Shown here: positions 16,798-28,800 of the stretch, piece after piece | Layout of the letters: the number at the start of each line of letters is the position of its first letter | How positions within the stretch are numbered: the first letter of the stretch is position 1 | Assembly: GCA_001796355.1 (NCBI GenBank) | Contig: MGMG01000093.1 | Coordinates: 1-38,423 of the forward strand | Origin: Chloroflexi bacterium GWB2_54_36 | GTDB taxonomy: Bacteria; Chloroflexota; Anaerolineae; Anaerolineales; Anaerolineaceae | Length of the DNA: 38,423 nt | Reading direction: 5' to 3' | The notes under the pieces: model-generated | Database searches by the model: none | The model's input: the letters and a program-made list of their open reading frames with translations, nothing else | Told to the model about the DNA's origin: nothing | Position numbers and translations under genes: made by a program

Positions 16798-17619
16798 ATG
16801 ACCACCAGTGTCATCCGGCGCACCATCACAATCCTTACATTAGGCGTGATTGCCCTGGCGGCTTTGGGGTTGGCAGGCCTGTGGCACCCCAATGCGCCAG
16901 ATATGGCCATGCAATCTTACATCCCAAAAATTACACTCCCTGCAGTATTGGTTGCCGGAGCGGTAGATGGGATTAACCCATGTGCGTTTACAGTTCTCCT
17001 CCTTTTCATCACCGCCTTACTGGCTACCCTCAAAGCAGGCGAACAAAACATCAACGCGACTCGGGCGCGGCTTGTTGGTTTGGGCAGTATCTACATTGGC
17101 GCAGTTTTTTTGACTTATCTTGCGCTTGGCGTAGGGTTGCTAAAGGTCGCGGATTTATTCGCACGCCAGCATGCGCCGGCTCGGATTGGCGCGCTGGTGG
17201 CCATTTTGATAGGCTTATGGATGGTCAAGGATTACTTCCTGCCAGATTGGGGACCGCGACTACAGGCGCCAGGTAAGGTCGGCGCTCTAGCCAGGCAAGC
17301 AGCCCAGAAAGCCACCGTTCCTGCGCTCGTTCTTGGCGGTTTCCTCATTGGCCTCTGCACGGTTCCTTGCAGTGGGGCAGTATATCTGGGAGTGTTAAGT
17401 CTCCTGGCGCTGCAACCAACGGCCTTGTTAGGTTACGGCTATCTATTGCTTTACAACGTGGTTTTTATCCTGCCGTTGGTCGTTATTCTTGCTCTGGCAG
17501 CCGCAAAACCCACTCTTGGACGGCTGGCACATTGGAACCTTCACCATAAAGAATGGGTACGTTTAGCCCTAGGGTCAGGTGTTGTCGTCATGGGGTTGGC
17601 AATTTTGGCAACTGTTTGA
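16798..17619 (+). CDS. DsbD/CcdA-like transmembrane thiol-disulfide transporter
   Basis: 273 residues with about seven helices. The two redox Cys motifs are GINPCAFTVLLLF (Cys62) and LCTVPCSGAVYLGVLSL (Cys191), in the positions expected for the DsbD transmembrane domain/CcdA superfamily. This branch lacks the SPCVLP signature of classical CcdA. It would carry reducing equivalents outward, probably to the cupredoxin encoded 3 nt upstream or to other Cys-containing copper proteins. The degenerate AAA gene starts 6 nt downstream, so the three genes are likely co-transcribed. Confidence 0.85.
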   Translation: MTTSVIRRTITILTLGVIALAALGLAGLWHPNAPDMAMQSYIPKITLPAVLVAGAVDGINPCAFTVLLLFITALLATLKAGEQNINATRARLVGLGSIYIGAVFLTYLALGVGLLKVADLFARQHAPARIGALVAILIGLWMVKDYFLPDWGPRLQAPGKVGALARQAAQKATVPALVLGGFLIGLCTVPCSGAVYLGVLSLLALQPTALLGYGYLLLYNVVFILPLVVILALAAAKPTLGRLAHWNLHHKEWVRLALGSGVVVMGLAILATV

Positions 17620-17625
17620 TTAACG

Positions 17626-18615
17626 ATGAGCGCCCAGGTAACCTCCCAGTCCGAATCTTTGGCAACGCCCCTGGCGGTTACTAATCTATTCGTGGGGTTG
17701 AAATCAAAACCGTTAACCTTGGTCGTGGGGCCAAAAAACACCGGTAAAATCGCGGCAGTGCAAAATATAGCCAATTTATTAATCGGAGATGATCCTTTCC
17801 GTTTCCAGACGATGGTCGGCCACACCTGGTGGGCCGATCAAACCACCAATATTACACAATTCACCGAAGCTCAAACTCGCTGGAACTCAAGCAAAGTAAT
17901 CGAACTCATCAATGAAGCCGGCCAGCCAGATAATTCTGAACGGATATATTTGGGATTCCTAACAAGAATAAGTCCAGCTGAGCTAAATGAATTTTTCTCA
18001 GAGGTAGCATTTCAGCTTAAGCACGACCAGGTTATGCGAGTTTCATCGATTCATCTTTCTACACCTATGCCTTTTCCAAGTAATATGTTCTTGATAGGCA
18101 CAATGGATAATAATCAATTTAAATGGATGGGCGAGGATTTGGTTTCGAAAACATCCTTAATTCATTGGCTGCCAGATGGGAACAATCCATCAGATCTACC
18201 ATCCGGACAACCTGACAACATTAACGTAGAAAAAAATTTTTTGAAATCTTGCCTTCGAAACGTACAGAGTGCTTATCAAAGACTTTATGCGCTTCTCAGA
18301 AGTCAGAAACAGGCCTTTTTGCCATTATTTCAGACAATTAATGTCTTGCAAAAGCATAAAATATTTCTGCCGAATTCAATGATTCAATCAGCAATGATTT
18401 ACATCGCAAACTCGTGGTCCACAAATGGAACTGGTTTGTTCAATCAAAATGATTCGAAGAATCTGGGTATTGCCCTGGACTTTGCAATTGCTCAAACTTA
18501 CTTGCTGCCGATCGAGGACAGATTGATGGATTCTGCAGCATTGCGGAAGAGTCTCCAGACGCTCTTTCAGGGAAGATTTCCTCAATCCAACATCTTAATC
18601 ACGAATTTAGTTTAG
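17626..18615 (+). CDS. Degenerate McrB-like AAA+ protein
   Basis: 329 residues, no membrane segment. The N-terminal half follows McrB-type AAA order: LTLVVGPKNTGKIAAVQNI in the Walker A place, IYLGFLTRISPAELNEFFSE where McrB has the DEINRA Walker B block, and PFPSNMFLIGTMDNNQF matching the sensor-1 IGTMN segment. Walker A ends GKI rather than GK(T/S), and the Walker B acids are missing, so ATP hydrolysis is doubtful. The C-terminal half (about 185-329) is helical and unrecognised. It starts 6 nt after a DsbD-like gene, but its AT-rich codon use differs from those neighbours, suggesting acquisition. No McrC partner is present. Role unknown. Confidence 0.65.
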   Translation: MSAQVTSQSESLATPLAVTNLFVGLKSKPLTLVVGPKNTGKIAAVQNIANLLIGDDPFRFQTMVGHTWWADQTTNITQFTEAQTRWNSSKVIELINEAGQPDNSERIYLGFLTRISPAELNEFFSEVAFQLKHDQVMRVSSIHLSTPMPFPSNMFLIGTMDNNQFKWMGEDLVSKTSLIHWLPDGNNPSDLPSGQPDNINVEKNFLKSCLRNVQSAYQRLYALLRSQKQAFLPLFQTINVLQKHKIFLPNSMIQSAMIYIANSWSTNGTGLFNQNDSKNLGIALDFAIAQTYLLPIEDRLMDSAALRKSLQTLFQGRFPQSNILITNLV

Positions 18616-18810
18616 CTTAAACTCGGTCCCGCTGAAATCCTAAATCGCTGGTCTATTCTTTGCGATTAACCATTCTCGATTCATATCTGCCTTAAGCAAT
18701 TGCACTTATTCATTAACACGTAAGAAAGCCCTTTAAGATTTCCTGCCACAAGGTTATAGTTGCTGTACGCAGTTCGTTTAGGTGAAGAAAGGAACCGATA
18801 GAAGGCCCTT

Positions 18811-18954
18811 ATGAATCCATTCACAGTCGCCTTGATAGGACTTTTTGTATATTTGGGATACACCTGGATCATTGTAAACAGAAACAGGCATAGACGTCCT
18901 GTTCGCATTCCCATTCGAATAAATTCCAATTTTCGAGGACATACCCGAAATTAG
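18811..18954 (+). CDS. Very small membrane protein
   Basis: 47 residues, MNPFTVALIGLFVYLGYT, then a strongly basic tail with NRNRHRRPVRIPIRI. One hydrophobic helix (about 4-22). GAAGG lies 5 nt before the ATG, which is the main support for translation. It stands 48 nt before the His-rich membrane protein gene and may be transcribed with it. No family recognised; the positive tail would sit in the cytoplasm by the positive-inside rule. Confidence 0.5.
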   Translation: MNPFTVALIGLFVYLGYTWIIVNRNRHRRPVRIPIRINSNFRGHTRN

Positions 18955-19002
18955 CTCGGTTGATTTAGGTGGTTTTCATTCTTATCGAAAAGGAGTAATT
19001 TT

Positions 19003-19287
19003 TTGGACCACAACGTTTCCCCTGATTCACAATTTCGTATTCCTAAATTTGTTTGGGTCTTGGCCGCAGGCGTATTAATCGGTGGAATTTCCATTCTTGT
19101 TTTTAAAGTCGCCGTTGGTACGGTTCTATATTATGGACTCTTTGGCTTTATGATGCTAAGTCATTTTTTCATGCATGGAAATCATGGTTCTCACAAAAAC
19201 CAATCAGCTAACAACACTTTGCAAAATGGACCTAACGACCAACCAGACAAACAAGACCACAAAAGCCATTCTGGTGGCTGCCATTAA
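19003..19287 (+). CDS. Small His-rich membrane protein, DUF2933-like
   Basis: 94 residues from a TTG start at 19003, supported by AAAAGGAG 7 nt upstream; no ATG is suitably placed. Two close hydrophobic segments (about 15-36 and 40-57) end in MLSHFFMHGNHGSHKN, and the tail finishes HKSHSGGCH. The Met/His cluster after the helices resembles the small DUF2933 family found with copper genes in many bacteria. His, Met and Cys residues suggest metal binding outside or at the membrane. A terminator follows, so it ends its transcript. Confidence 0.65.
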   Translation: MDHNVSPDSQFRIPKFVWVLAAGVLIGGISILVFKVAVGTVLYYGLFGFMMLSHFFMHGNHGSHKNQSANNTLQNGPNDQPDKQDHKSHSGGCH

Positions 19288-19358
19288 GGAAGAATGCCAA
19301 ATCCAACTCAACGCATAGATGCACCTTTGGCGCCAAATTAATGCTATGCAGAGAAAAT

Positions 19359-19388
19359 AAAAGCCTTTGTGCGAAAAAGGCTTTTTTT
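19359..19388 (+). terminator. Intrinsic terminator
   Basis: AAAAGCCTTT (19359-19368) pairs with AAAGGCTTTT (19376-19385), loop GTGCGAA, followed by a continuous T run to 19388. Confidence 0.85.
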
Positions 19389-19536
19389 GCCTAATTTAAT
19401 TAAAGGGCGCCAAAATTATATTTACTTCGCGGCACATTTCCAGGGTAAGCAAAAATGCTTGTGATTAATTACGGTAAAAAGCGCTGTAAGGAAAAAAATC
19501 CATAACCTATACTGTGTTTGTGGTTAGGAGGTAGTT

Positions 19537-19923
19537 ATGAATTCGAGTTCTTCACCATTGATGCAATTTAATAGAAATTGCAATCAGGTGATTGAAGAGA
19601 GTGTCGACCGGCTTACCCAGTCGGGGTTTACGGTTGTGGAATCGTTCGATTTGCAGGTTGCCCGCGCCAATCATAGCGGATGCACATGCCCACAGCACGG
19701 TACGGACCAATGCGCCTGTCAGCTGGCAATACTATTGGTTTATGAAAGGGATGCAATTCCGGTCAGTCTCATGGTTCATGGCAACCAGGAATGGACAGAG
19801 ATATCCATTGTAGATACCCCGGATCAGAAGATCAAACCGGCATTGAGAACAAAAATAACTTCTACGCTCCAGCCAAATTATTCCCTTCATTCCGACCATG
19901 AATCGGTGTCCAGTGGATCCTGA
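19537..19923 (+). CDS. Unrecognised protein with CxC...H...CxC motif
   Basis: 128 residues, soluble, no signal peptide. The central stretch SGCTCPQHGTDQCACQLA holds Cys49, Cys51, His54, Cys59 and Cys61, a compact possible metal site inserted between two likely strands (VVESFDLQVARANH and LAILLVYERDAIPVSLMVHG). AGGAGG lies 6 nt before the ATG. It is the first gene of a unit with a CsoR-type regulator (overlap 26 nt) and a copper ATPase. I do not recognise the family. A copper-chaperone or sensor role is suggested by position and Cys pattern only. Confidence 0.7.
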   Translation: MNSSSSPLMQFNRNCNQVIEESVDRLTQSGFTVVESFDLQVARANHSGCTCPQHGTDQCACQLAILLVYERDAIPVSLMVHGNQEWTEISIVDTPDQKIKPALRTKITSTLQPNYSLHSDHESVSSGS

Positions 19924-20188
19924 AAAGGAAGAAATTCTGGACCTTTTGAAATTTGAAACGAACCGCCTTCACAGGCTGCAAGGTCTGATTCAGGAAAGTG
20001 CGCCCTGCACCAACCTGCTTAACGAAATTAATGCCCTGAACAAGGCATTAACCGCAATTAAGGTCGATCTGGTGAAACACCAGATGAAATCCAGCATCGG
20101 GGTCATTCACGGCTCATCAGATCGTGAAACGACCCAGACTGAGCTCAGTAAGATTATCCAATTGTTGGGCATAACAGCCGACTTCTAA
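19898..20188 (+). CDS. CsoR/RcnR-family (DUF156) metal-sensing regulator, divergent
   Basis: 96 residues. The core [20 protein letters not shown], then [20 protein letters not shown] and DLVKHQM, follows the all-helical CsoR/RcnR/FrmR fold. Cys37 and His61 match the first two metal ligands of CsoR (Cys36, His61), but the third position (Cys65 in CsoR) is Ser65, so the site is altered; FrmR-like members also rely on Cys and His only. The start ATG lies inside the preceding gene, and GTG 19913 is an alternative. It sits 20 nt before a copper ATPase, as CsoR genes often do, so repression of that operon is likely. It could also sense formaldehyde, sulfane sulfur or another metal. Confidence 0.75.
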   Translation: MNRCPVDPEKEEILDLLKFETNRLHRLQGLIQESAPCTNLLNEINALNKALTAIKVDLVKHQMKSSIGVIHGSSDRETTQTELSKIIQLLGITADF

Positions 20189-20208
20189 CACGAATGGAGT
20201 TTTTTCGT

Positions 20209-22818
20209 ATGACTAAACTTGAAGACCAACGATCTATTTCGTTTCCTGTGCAAGGGATGACCTGCGCTTCCTGTGTATCGCACGTGGAAAGAGCTTTGAT
20301 GGAACTGCCGGGTGTTAGTGATGTGGTCGTGAACCTGGGCACCAACAAAGCCAGCCTGAACTTTGATCCAACCCAGGTAAATATTACAGATTTTCAGCAT
20401 GCCATTTCAGATGCAGGGTACTCCGTGCCCACCCAGGAAACGAATTTGCATGTCTCTGGAATGACTTGCGCCTCATGTGTCGACCACGTCGAAAGAGCAC
20501 TGAACGAATTACCCGGTGTCACCGGTGCGACTGTCAACCTGGGACTTGAGAAAGCGCGTGTCCAGTATATTCCTGAGGTTGTTACGACCTCCCAAATGAA
20601 ACGCGCAGTCCGAGACGTGGGCTATGAAGCTGTCGAGCAGGATACTGCGGTCGATAACCTCGACCGGGAGCGGAAAGTCCGAGAGGATGAGATTCGCCGC
20701 CAGGGTCGAAACCTGATCATTGCAGGAACAATCGGGGTACTGGTGATGATCGGTACATTCTATGACATGCTCGGCCCGTTCCAGAGCATTGTCCCAAAAT
20801 TTCTCTCCTACAAATGGGTCCTTGGGCTGCTGACAACCCCGATCGTTTTTGGACCAGGCCGTCAGTTTTTTGTCAATTCGTGGCGCGGATTAAAGCACGG
20901 CGTGACCGATATGAATCTGCTGTACGCTACCGGTATTGGCGCCTCATATGGCATTGCTGTCATCAATACACTATTTCCTAACGCCGGTTTTGGCGGTGAA
21001 GGCGCCACTTTTTTTGAGAGCGCCGCTCTATTAACCGCGTTTATTGTACTGGGGCGTTGGCTGGAAGCCTTAACTCGCGGCCGAACCTCTGAAGCCATCC
21101 GCAAGCTGATGAAGCTCCAACCCAAGGTCGCCAACATCATCCGCAATGGCCATGAAATTTCTATCCCGGCTGATGAAGTCGAAACTGGAGATCTAATAGC
21201 AGTTCGCCCTGGCGAGTCGATCCCGGTAGATGGGATGGTCCAGGATGGCTACAGCGCGGTTGATGAATCGATGCTGACTGGCGAAAGCCTGCCTGTTGAA
21301 AAGAAGGCCGGCGATCCGGTGATCGGCGGGACCATCAACAAGACCGGAGCTTTCAAGTTTGTTGCCACCAAAGTCGGCAAGGATTCTGCGTTAGCCCAGA
21401 TCATCAAGCTTGTAGAAGATGCGCAGGCCAGCAAAGCGCCGATTCAAAAATTAGCCGATTGGGTCGCAGGCCATTTCATCCTTGGCGTGCACTTGCTGGC
21501 GGTCCTGGTGTTTATCTTCTGGTTCTTCATCGGTTACGACCTGTTTTTCGATGCAGGCAGCCGTTTTATCCTCTCACCTTTCGCATTAGGCGATATCGGC
21601 GTCTTTGGCTTCTCGCTGCTGCTTTCAGTGACGGTCCTGGTCATTTCTTGCCCTTGCGCAGTTGGCCTGGCAACACCGAGCGCAATGATGGCGGGTACTG
21701 GCAAAGCAGCTGAATTTGGCGTGCTTTTCAAAGGCGCAGAAGCCATCGAAAAAGCCAGCAAGATCCAGACGATTGTTTTCGACAAAACCGGTACCTTAAC
21801 CAAAGGCGAACCTTCAGTAACTGATATCATTACCAGTCTGGAAAATAATGTCCCCGACAAGAATCAGCAGATGAAAATCCTGCGCTTCACAGCCATCGCC
21901 GAACAAAATAGCGAGCATCCGCTCGGAGAAGCGATCGTGCGCGGAGCGAATACAAATGATTTAGAACTTTCTGCACCCGAATGGTTCAACTCCATCCCTG
22001 GCCACGGGGTTGAAGCAAAAATTGAGGGCGTTGCTGTTCTGGTGGGTAACCGCAAGTTGATGGGCGAAAGATCAATCGATTTCCGCGCCTTGATGTCGCA
22101 GGCCGAAAAACTGGAGACCGAAGGAAAAACGGTCATGTTTGTGGCACTGGATGGCCAGCCGGCTGGCCTGATCGCAGTCGCGGACACCCTGAAAGAGACA
22201 TCGGTTGAAGCCATTCGACGCTTGCGTCAAATGAAACTGGAAACCGTAATGATTACCGGCGACAACCGCCGCACCGCCGAAGCAATCGCCCGTCAGGTCG
22301 GCATCGACCAGGTTTTGGCTGAAGTTTTGCCCCAGGATAAGGCTGAAGAAGTCAAAAAATTACAGGCCCTGGGCAAACGGGTGGCGATGGTTGGGGATGG
22401 TGTCAATGACGCTCCAGCGCTGGCGCAAGCAGAGGTCGGAATTGCCATCGGATCAGGAACGGATGTTGCTAAAGAAACTGGAGATGTCATTCTCATCAAG
22501 TCGGATTTGAATGACGTGATCGTTGCCCTTGAAGTGGCGCGAGCCACCATGAACAAAGTGAAACAGAACCTTTTCTGGGCGTTCATCTATAACACTTTGG
22601 GTATTCCTCTGGCAGCCGGTTTCCTGTATCCTGCCCTCCGTCTGGTCGTCAGCCCGGAAGTAGCATCAGCCTTCATGGCCATCAGCTCAGTATCCGTTAC
22701 GCTCAATACACTATTGCTGAAAGGATTTTCACCCTCAACGCAGCGTAAAGTAAAGAGAACAGGCCGGGATAAGGTTGCGGCCAATCAGTTCTCCGCATCC
22801 ACCACAAGCAGCAACTGA
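20209..22818 (+). CDS. copA: Copper-transporting P1B-1 ATPase, two HMA domains
   Basis: Membrane pump exporting Cu(I) (or Ag(I)) from the cytoplasm. Two N-terminal HMA domains with GMTCASC motifs (Cys19/22 and Cys87/90), about eight helices, membrane metal site Cys-Pro-Cys at 481-483 ([14 protein letters not shown]), phosphorylation Asp525 ([11 protein letters not shown]), nucleotide-binding HP motif (SEHPLGEA) and hinge [11 protein letters not shown] (Asp730). Helix 7 YNTLGIPLA and helix 8 [11 protein letters not shown] carry the P1B-1 residues. I chose ATG 20209 (GGAG 9 nt upstream) over ATG 20194, giving 869 residues. It follows a CsoR-type regulator and precedes a small membrane protein. 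Confidence 0.95.
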   Translation: MTKLEDQRSISFPVQGMTCASCVSHVERALMELPGVSDVVVNLGTNKASLNFDPTQVNITDFQHAISDAGYSVPTQETNLHVSGMTCASCVDHVERALNELPGVTGATVNLGLEKARVQYIPEVVTTSQMKRAVRDVGYEAVEQDTAVDNLDRERKVREDEIRRQGRNLIIAGTIGVLVMIGTFYDMLGPFQSIVPKFLSYKWVLGLLTTPIVFGPGRQFFVNSWRGLKHGVTDMNLLYATGIGASYGIAVINTLFPNAGFGGEGATFFESAALLTAFIVLGRWLEALTRGRTSEAIRKLMKLQPKVANIIRNGHEISIPADEVETGDLIAVRPGESIPVDGMVQDGYSAVDESMLTGESLPVEKKAGDPVIGGTINKTGAFKFVATKVGKDSALAQIIKLVEDAQASKAPIQKLADWVAGHFILGVHLLAVLVFIFWFFIGYDLFFDAGSRFILSPFALGDIGVFGFSLLLSVTVLVISCPCAVGLATPSAMMAGTGKAAEFGVLFKGAEAIEKASKIQTIVFDKTGTLTKGEPSVTDIITSLENNVPDKNQQMKILRFTAIAEQNSEHPLGEAIVRGANTNDLELSAPEWFNSIPGHGVEAKIEGVAVLVGNRKLMGERSIDFRALMSQAEKLETEGKTVMFVALDGQPAGLIAVADTLKETSVEAIRRLRQMKLETVMITGDNRRTAEAIARQVGIDQVLAEVLPQDKAEEVKKLQALGKRVAMVGDGVNDAPALAQAEVGIAIGSGTDVAKETGDVILIKSDLNDVIVALEVARATMNKVKQNLFWAFIYNTLGIPLAAGFLYPALRLVVSPEVASAFMAISSVSVTLNTLLLKGFSPSTQRKVKRTGRDKVAANQFSASTTSSN

Positions 22819-25800
22819 ATCAACCGAAGAGAGGAAGATATCATGGAAACTGAAAATCTCGATAAAGAAATTGCGCGTAAAAGTGCAATTGTCTACCTGG
22901 CAATAACCGCCATAATGGCATTACTCTTCTTCGCCGTTACCGGTCTGATGGGTACCTACCCAATGGTAGCAAGAATCGGCGGGGTGATGTGGATCAGTTT
23001 ATTAACCCTGATCGTCTCTATGCCGCTCGTAATTACCTACATGAAGAAGAAAGTAAAAGGGACAAAGAGAAATTGACCCATTTTAATAATTGTTTATAAT
23101 TATGACCTAATTAGGCATAATTACCCATTGGAATTCCCGCCAAATAGCGCTTCGTTTTTGGCGGGAATTTTCTTATCCTTTGTACTGTTGAAGTCGTTCA
23201 AGACAGCCGATTATTAACTGGAGAGCATAGATGAAAACATTACTCAAAATTGGTATTTTATCCGCGTTTGTTTTCTTGTTAGCCGCCTGTACGCCCCGTC
23301 AAAGTACCCCTGCTTCACCCACTGACCAAGCCGGCAGCAGTTCTGAGATGGGCGCCACGGCTACACCTGGAAGTATGAGCAGCGTTGAAGGAAACCATAT
23401 GATGGAACCCATTAATGGAGAAAACCTTGAAACCGTTCCCGATGCAAAAGGCGGACAGTTGTTAGCTTTTAAAAATGATGGCGATACGAAAGTGTTCGAA
23501 CTAACTGCTAAAGCTGTTAAATGGCCTATCTTACAAGATGTTGTGGCAACAGCCTGGACTTATAACGGCACAGTTCCCGGCCCAATGATCCGGGTTACAG
23601 AGGGCGATAAAGTTCGCATCGTTTTCAAGAATGAACTCCCCCAACCCACCACCATTCATTGGCATGGGATTGCCGTGCCCAACGCCATGGATGGAATTCC
23701 GGACGTCACTCAGAAACCGGTCCAACCTGGCGAGACTTTTATCTATGAGTTTGTCGCCAGTCCGGCAGGTACTTTTATGTACCACTCTCATTATGAAGGG
23801 GACCTGCAGGTTTCCGCCGGACTATATGCGCCGTTTATTATTGATCCAAAAGAACCTGCTTCACCCCAACCGGACGTCGATGTAAACCTGATGGTCTCGG
23901 AAATGCTGATCAAGGGTGGACAAACTTATGCCGCCATGCCTATGGCCGGCATGGAACCGAATTACTTTACGATCAATGGGAAAGCATTTCCGGAAACTGA
24001 AACCATTCAGGTCAAAAAAGGGCAGTTGGTTAGGATCCGCATAGCGGCGATTGGCCAATTCGTCCACCCCTTTCATTTACATGGAGTGCCATTCAAAATA
24101 GTAGCGACCGACGGCCATCCGGTTCCTGAAGCAGCACAACTGACAAAAGACACCGTCCTGGTCTCACCCGGCGAGCGCTATGACATAGAGTTCGTGGCCA
24201 CCGAGGTCGGTCAGTGGATGCTGCACTGTCATATCCTCCACCATACTACCAACGACAACGTCGAACCTGGCGGTTTGATGTTGATGATCAATGTCACCGA
24301 CTAATTCATAACCCATTCATCCAGGGAGATGACTAACCATGCAACCTTTAAAAGCACTGTTCGCTCTATCGATCGGATTGACCCTCCTTTTAACTGCGTG
24401 TTCCGGCGCGGGGAGCGCTGCACCAGCCCAGACTACCGTCGCGATAACCATGAACGTTTTACCGGATCCACCGGTCGTTGGGGATGTGCTGCTATATTTT
24501 AATGTTGTCGATGACCAGGGCCAACCTGTTGCCGCTGCAGAGGTTAACGTAATGGCCGATCACACCGAAATGAGCGGAATGACCATGCAGGGAAATGCGA
24601 CTGACCAGGGGAAGGGGATTTACGCCATAACCACTAACTTTTCAATGGCAGGCCGATGGAAAATTACCGTCCAGATCAAGAATGAAGCACTGGAATACAA
24701 GCAGGACATCGACCTAATTATTCAGTAAGGCAGCCTTGCATTTTATTCGATCCTCTTATGCCTAACCATTAAAGGGTATAAGAGGATTATTTTGAAGAAT
24801 AGATGAGATTATTCGTAATCTCAAACCCATCCTGAGTGAATGAGTAGGCATAATTACCTGTTAAGCTTTTCTAATTGTACCCATGGCATTACCGTCCTTC
24901 ATACTCTATTCAATTAAATAATTCAGAGATATATTTTATTTTGTATTGCTCAGAGAATGTAAAGTAAATTTGACAGGAAAAAGGAGACGAATTATGGTAA
25001 AAGATCCTGTTTGCGGGATGGAAATTGATCCCCAATCGGCGTTTGCTTCCAGGGAGCACATGGGAAATGTGTATTATTTCTGCTCTGAAAATTGCGTAAA
25101 CCAGTTTGATCGGAACCCGCATTCATTCGTTATGCAAAATCCAGAAAAGGTGGACTTCGCCGGTTCAGCAACCACCGGCTTCAACCCAAACCTCAGATTA
25201 AGCGAGATTGAATTGCCTGTGATTGGCTTGAAAAAAGATGGCCAGCCAGGCGCCGAGTTGATCAAAAAAGCGTTGGAAAATCAATCGGGCGTTAAAAAGG
25301 TGATAATCAACCCTACGGAAGGTATTGCCGTCATTCAATTTGAACCGAAGGTTACCGGGCTAATGGATCTGGTCAACATCATCAAGAAATCGGGATATCA
25401 GGTTGGCGGCGCTCAAAAACGGATTGGCATCGAGGGCATTCATTGCGCTTCTTGCGTGCAATTTATCGAAAACGACCTCGCCACGATCCCTGGTGTTCTC
25501 AGTGCAAACGTTAATGTCGGAACCCAGGAAGCAACGATTGAGTATCTTCCCGAGCAAACTACGCTCTCACAATTAAACTCAGCCATTGAAAGCTGGGGCT
25601 ATAAAACGAGGGTGGCTTCAAGCGATCAGCCAGCCGACCAACAAGAAGCAGCTCATGATAAAGAATACCGCAGCCTGATGAACAAATTCTGGCTGGCGAC
25701 GATTATCTCCATTCCGGTCCTGCTCACGGCTTACCCACAATTTATTCCCATCATTCGGGATTGGTCGATGGAGACGCTGCGAGCCACCTGGTTTGGAGCA

Positions 25801-28800
25801 GCGATTTTAACCATCCCGGTTTTAATCTATTCTGGCGGTCACTTCTTCACCGGCGCTTGGGCGGCGTTAAAACACCGCTCAGCGAATATGAATACACTGA
25901 TTGCTCTGGGCACCGGCGCCGCCTGGCTTTACTCTACTGTCGCCATCGCGATACCTGGAATCTTTCCCGAAGGAACCTCTGAGCCCTTCTATGATGTAGT
26001 CGCCGTGGTGATTGCTCTGGTTGTGCTGGGGCAGGCGCTGGAAATCCGGGCTAAAGGACGAACCAGCGAGGCCATCAAAAAATTAATGGGCTTGCAGGCC
26101 AAAACGGCCCGCGTTATCCGCAACGGCCAGGAAATCGACATCCCAGTTGAAGAGGTACTGGTCGCAGACGTCATTCAGGTGCGTCCCGGCGAGAAGATCC
26201 CGGTGGATGGCGTCATCCTGGAGGGCAGCTCGGCGGTGGATGAATCGATGTTAACTGGCGAGAGCCTGCCCGTTTCCAAGAAAACAGGCGACGAGGTCAT
26301 TGGCGCCACACTTAACAAGACCGGCGCTTTCAAATTCCGCGCCACAAAAGTCGGCAAGGATACTGCCCTGGCGCAGATCGTCAAAATGGTCCAGGATGCG
26401 CAGAACAGTAAAGCCCCCATCGCCCGCCTGGCAGACACCATTTCCGGCTACTTTGTGCCGGTGGTGATGATCCTGGCAGTCATTACCTTCGTGATTTGGT
26501 TCGATTTTGGCCCCGCTCCACAGCTCGTTTACGGTCTGGTAACAGCGGTTTCCGTCCTGATTATTGCCTGCCCATGCGCGCTGGGTCTGGCAACCCCCAT
26601 GAGCCTGATGGTTGGAATCGGCAAAGGGGCAGAAAACGGCATCCTGATTCGTTCCGGGGAGGCGTTGCAAACTGCCCAGGCGATCAAAACAGTGGTGCTG
26701 GATAAGACTGGTACCATTACAAAAGGGAAGCCGGAATTAACGGATCTTCTGGTTGCCGATCAGTCACCAGTGACCGGGGAAGAACTGCTGAAACTGGCCG
26801 CTGCGGTTGAATCCGTCAGCGAACATCCCCTGGCTGAAGCCATCGTAGAAGGGGCAAAAGCGAAAGGGTTATCGCCAAGCAAGCCGGAAGCTTTTGAAGC
26901 GATCCCCGGACACGGCGTGATTGCCACGGTGGATGGTCGGCAGGTGGCTCTCGGCAATCTAAAGATGATGCAACGCTTGAATGTCGATCTGGGCGATCTG
27001 GAATCGAAGTCCGATATGCTGGCCAATGATGGCAAGACCCCCATGTTCTGCGCAGTCGATAACCAGGCAGCCGGTATTATCGCGGTAGCCGACACGGTCA
27101 AGGAAGACTCCAAAGAAGCCATCGCGGCCCTGCATAAGATGGGCATTGAAGTAGTGATGATCACCGGCGATAACCGCCGTACAGCGGAAGCTATCGCGCG
27201 GCAGGTGGGCGTGGATCGAGTCCTGGCTGAAGTACTGCCGGAGGATAAAGCTCACAATGTCCACTCACTGCAGGCTGAAGGCAAGAAAGTAGCCATGGTC
27301 GGCGATGGCATCAACGACGCTCCTGCCCTGGCGCAGGCGGATGTCGGCCTGGCGATTGGCACCGGCACGGATGTCGCGATCGAAGCATCAGATATCACCC
27401 TGATCAAAGGCAGCCTGAAGGGTGTCGTAACGGCCATCGAGGTCAGCCGGGCGACCATGCGCAATATCAAGCAAAACCTGGTAGGAGCGTTTATCTATAA
27501 CGTTTTAGGGGTTCCCATTGCGATGGGCGCGCTGTTCCCCTTCTTTGGCGTGCTGCTCAGCCCGCTGCTGGCTGGCGCAGCGATGGCGTTCTCGTCGGTG
27601 ACCGTCGTCAGTAATGCCAATCGGCTGCGCAGTTTTCACCCCAAATTCAGCGCAAAATAAGACAAAGGGGCTGTCCAACCCCGTCGAGATGCTGCGTGAA
27701 AAAATCCATGAACTGATTATAGATAAGGATAAAAAGATATGACCCCCATTCAAATTGCCGTGACGCTTGGAGGAATTGCTTTGAGCGTGTTCATAGCCTG
27801 GTTCTTCTGGTTGGCGCCCAAAGGCCAAACGCGCGTCTCCGCTGGAGTCAGCGGTGTTCAGGAAGTAGCCATCACCGTCAAAGGCGGTTACACGCCGGAT
27901 ATTATCGTGGTTAAAGCGGGGCAACCGCTAAGAATGCGCTTTACCCGCCAGGAGTCTGCTGGTTGCTCGGAAACAGTCCTGTTCCCAGATTTTAACAAAA
28001 GCGCGAAATTACCAGAAGGGGAGGAAGTACTGGTTGAATTTACGCCCGAAAAAGCGGGGGAATATGGGTTCCAATGCCAGATGGGCATGCTGCGCGGAAA
28101 ACTGATCGTCGAATAATGAATTTCGCGTGTTTTTGCGCTGTATGGCGCAAAAACACGCAATTAGGAATAAACCCGCCCCAAGAATGGGGCGGGATGGGTG
28201 GGGTTGCTAACTTTATCGATGCTTTTCGTTATCCGGAACCGAGATTACATGGCTGCTTTTTTTCTCTTTATGCTTATTGTGGAACATGCGTTGATCCGCT
28301 TTATTCAATAATTCCCGCGCACTGATTCCATCCTCCGGGTAAAGACTGACGCCGATACTGGTACTCAATTCGACCGTATTTCCTTCGATGATTAATGGTT
28401 TCTTGACATCCATTACTACCCGTTTCGCTACACGTTTAGGGACGTCTAAATTTTTCAGGTCGGGCAGAAGAATTGTAAATTCATCTCCGCCTAATCGAGC
28501 TACCATGTCGTTAGCTCTTAACTCATTCTGTAAAGTCTGAGCAATCAGGATCAAAGCCTGATCACCCGCATCATGACCGTAACGATCGTTGATTTCTTTG
28601 AAGTTATTCAGGTCCATGAATAATACTGCGACCTTCCCATCGCAGCGTTTTGCGCGATCCAATTCCTGTTCAAGCCGCTCTCGAAAGGCTTTGCGATTAT
28701 AAAGGCCGGTCAAAGGGTCACGATAAGCCAGATCACGGATATGCGCTTCGTTTTGTTTCTGTTCGGTGATATCGTAGCAAGACCCGATGTAACCTTCAAA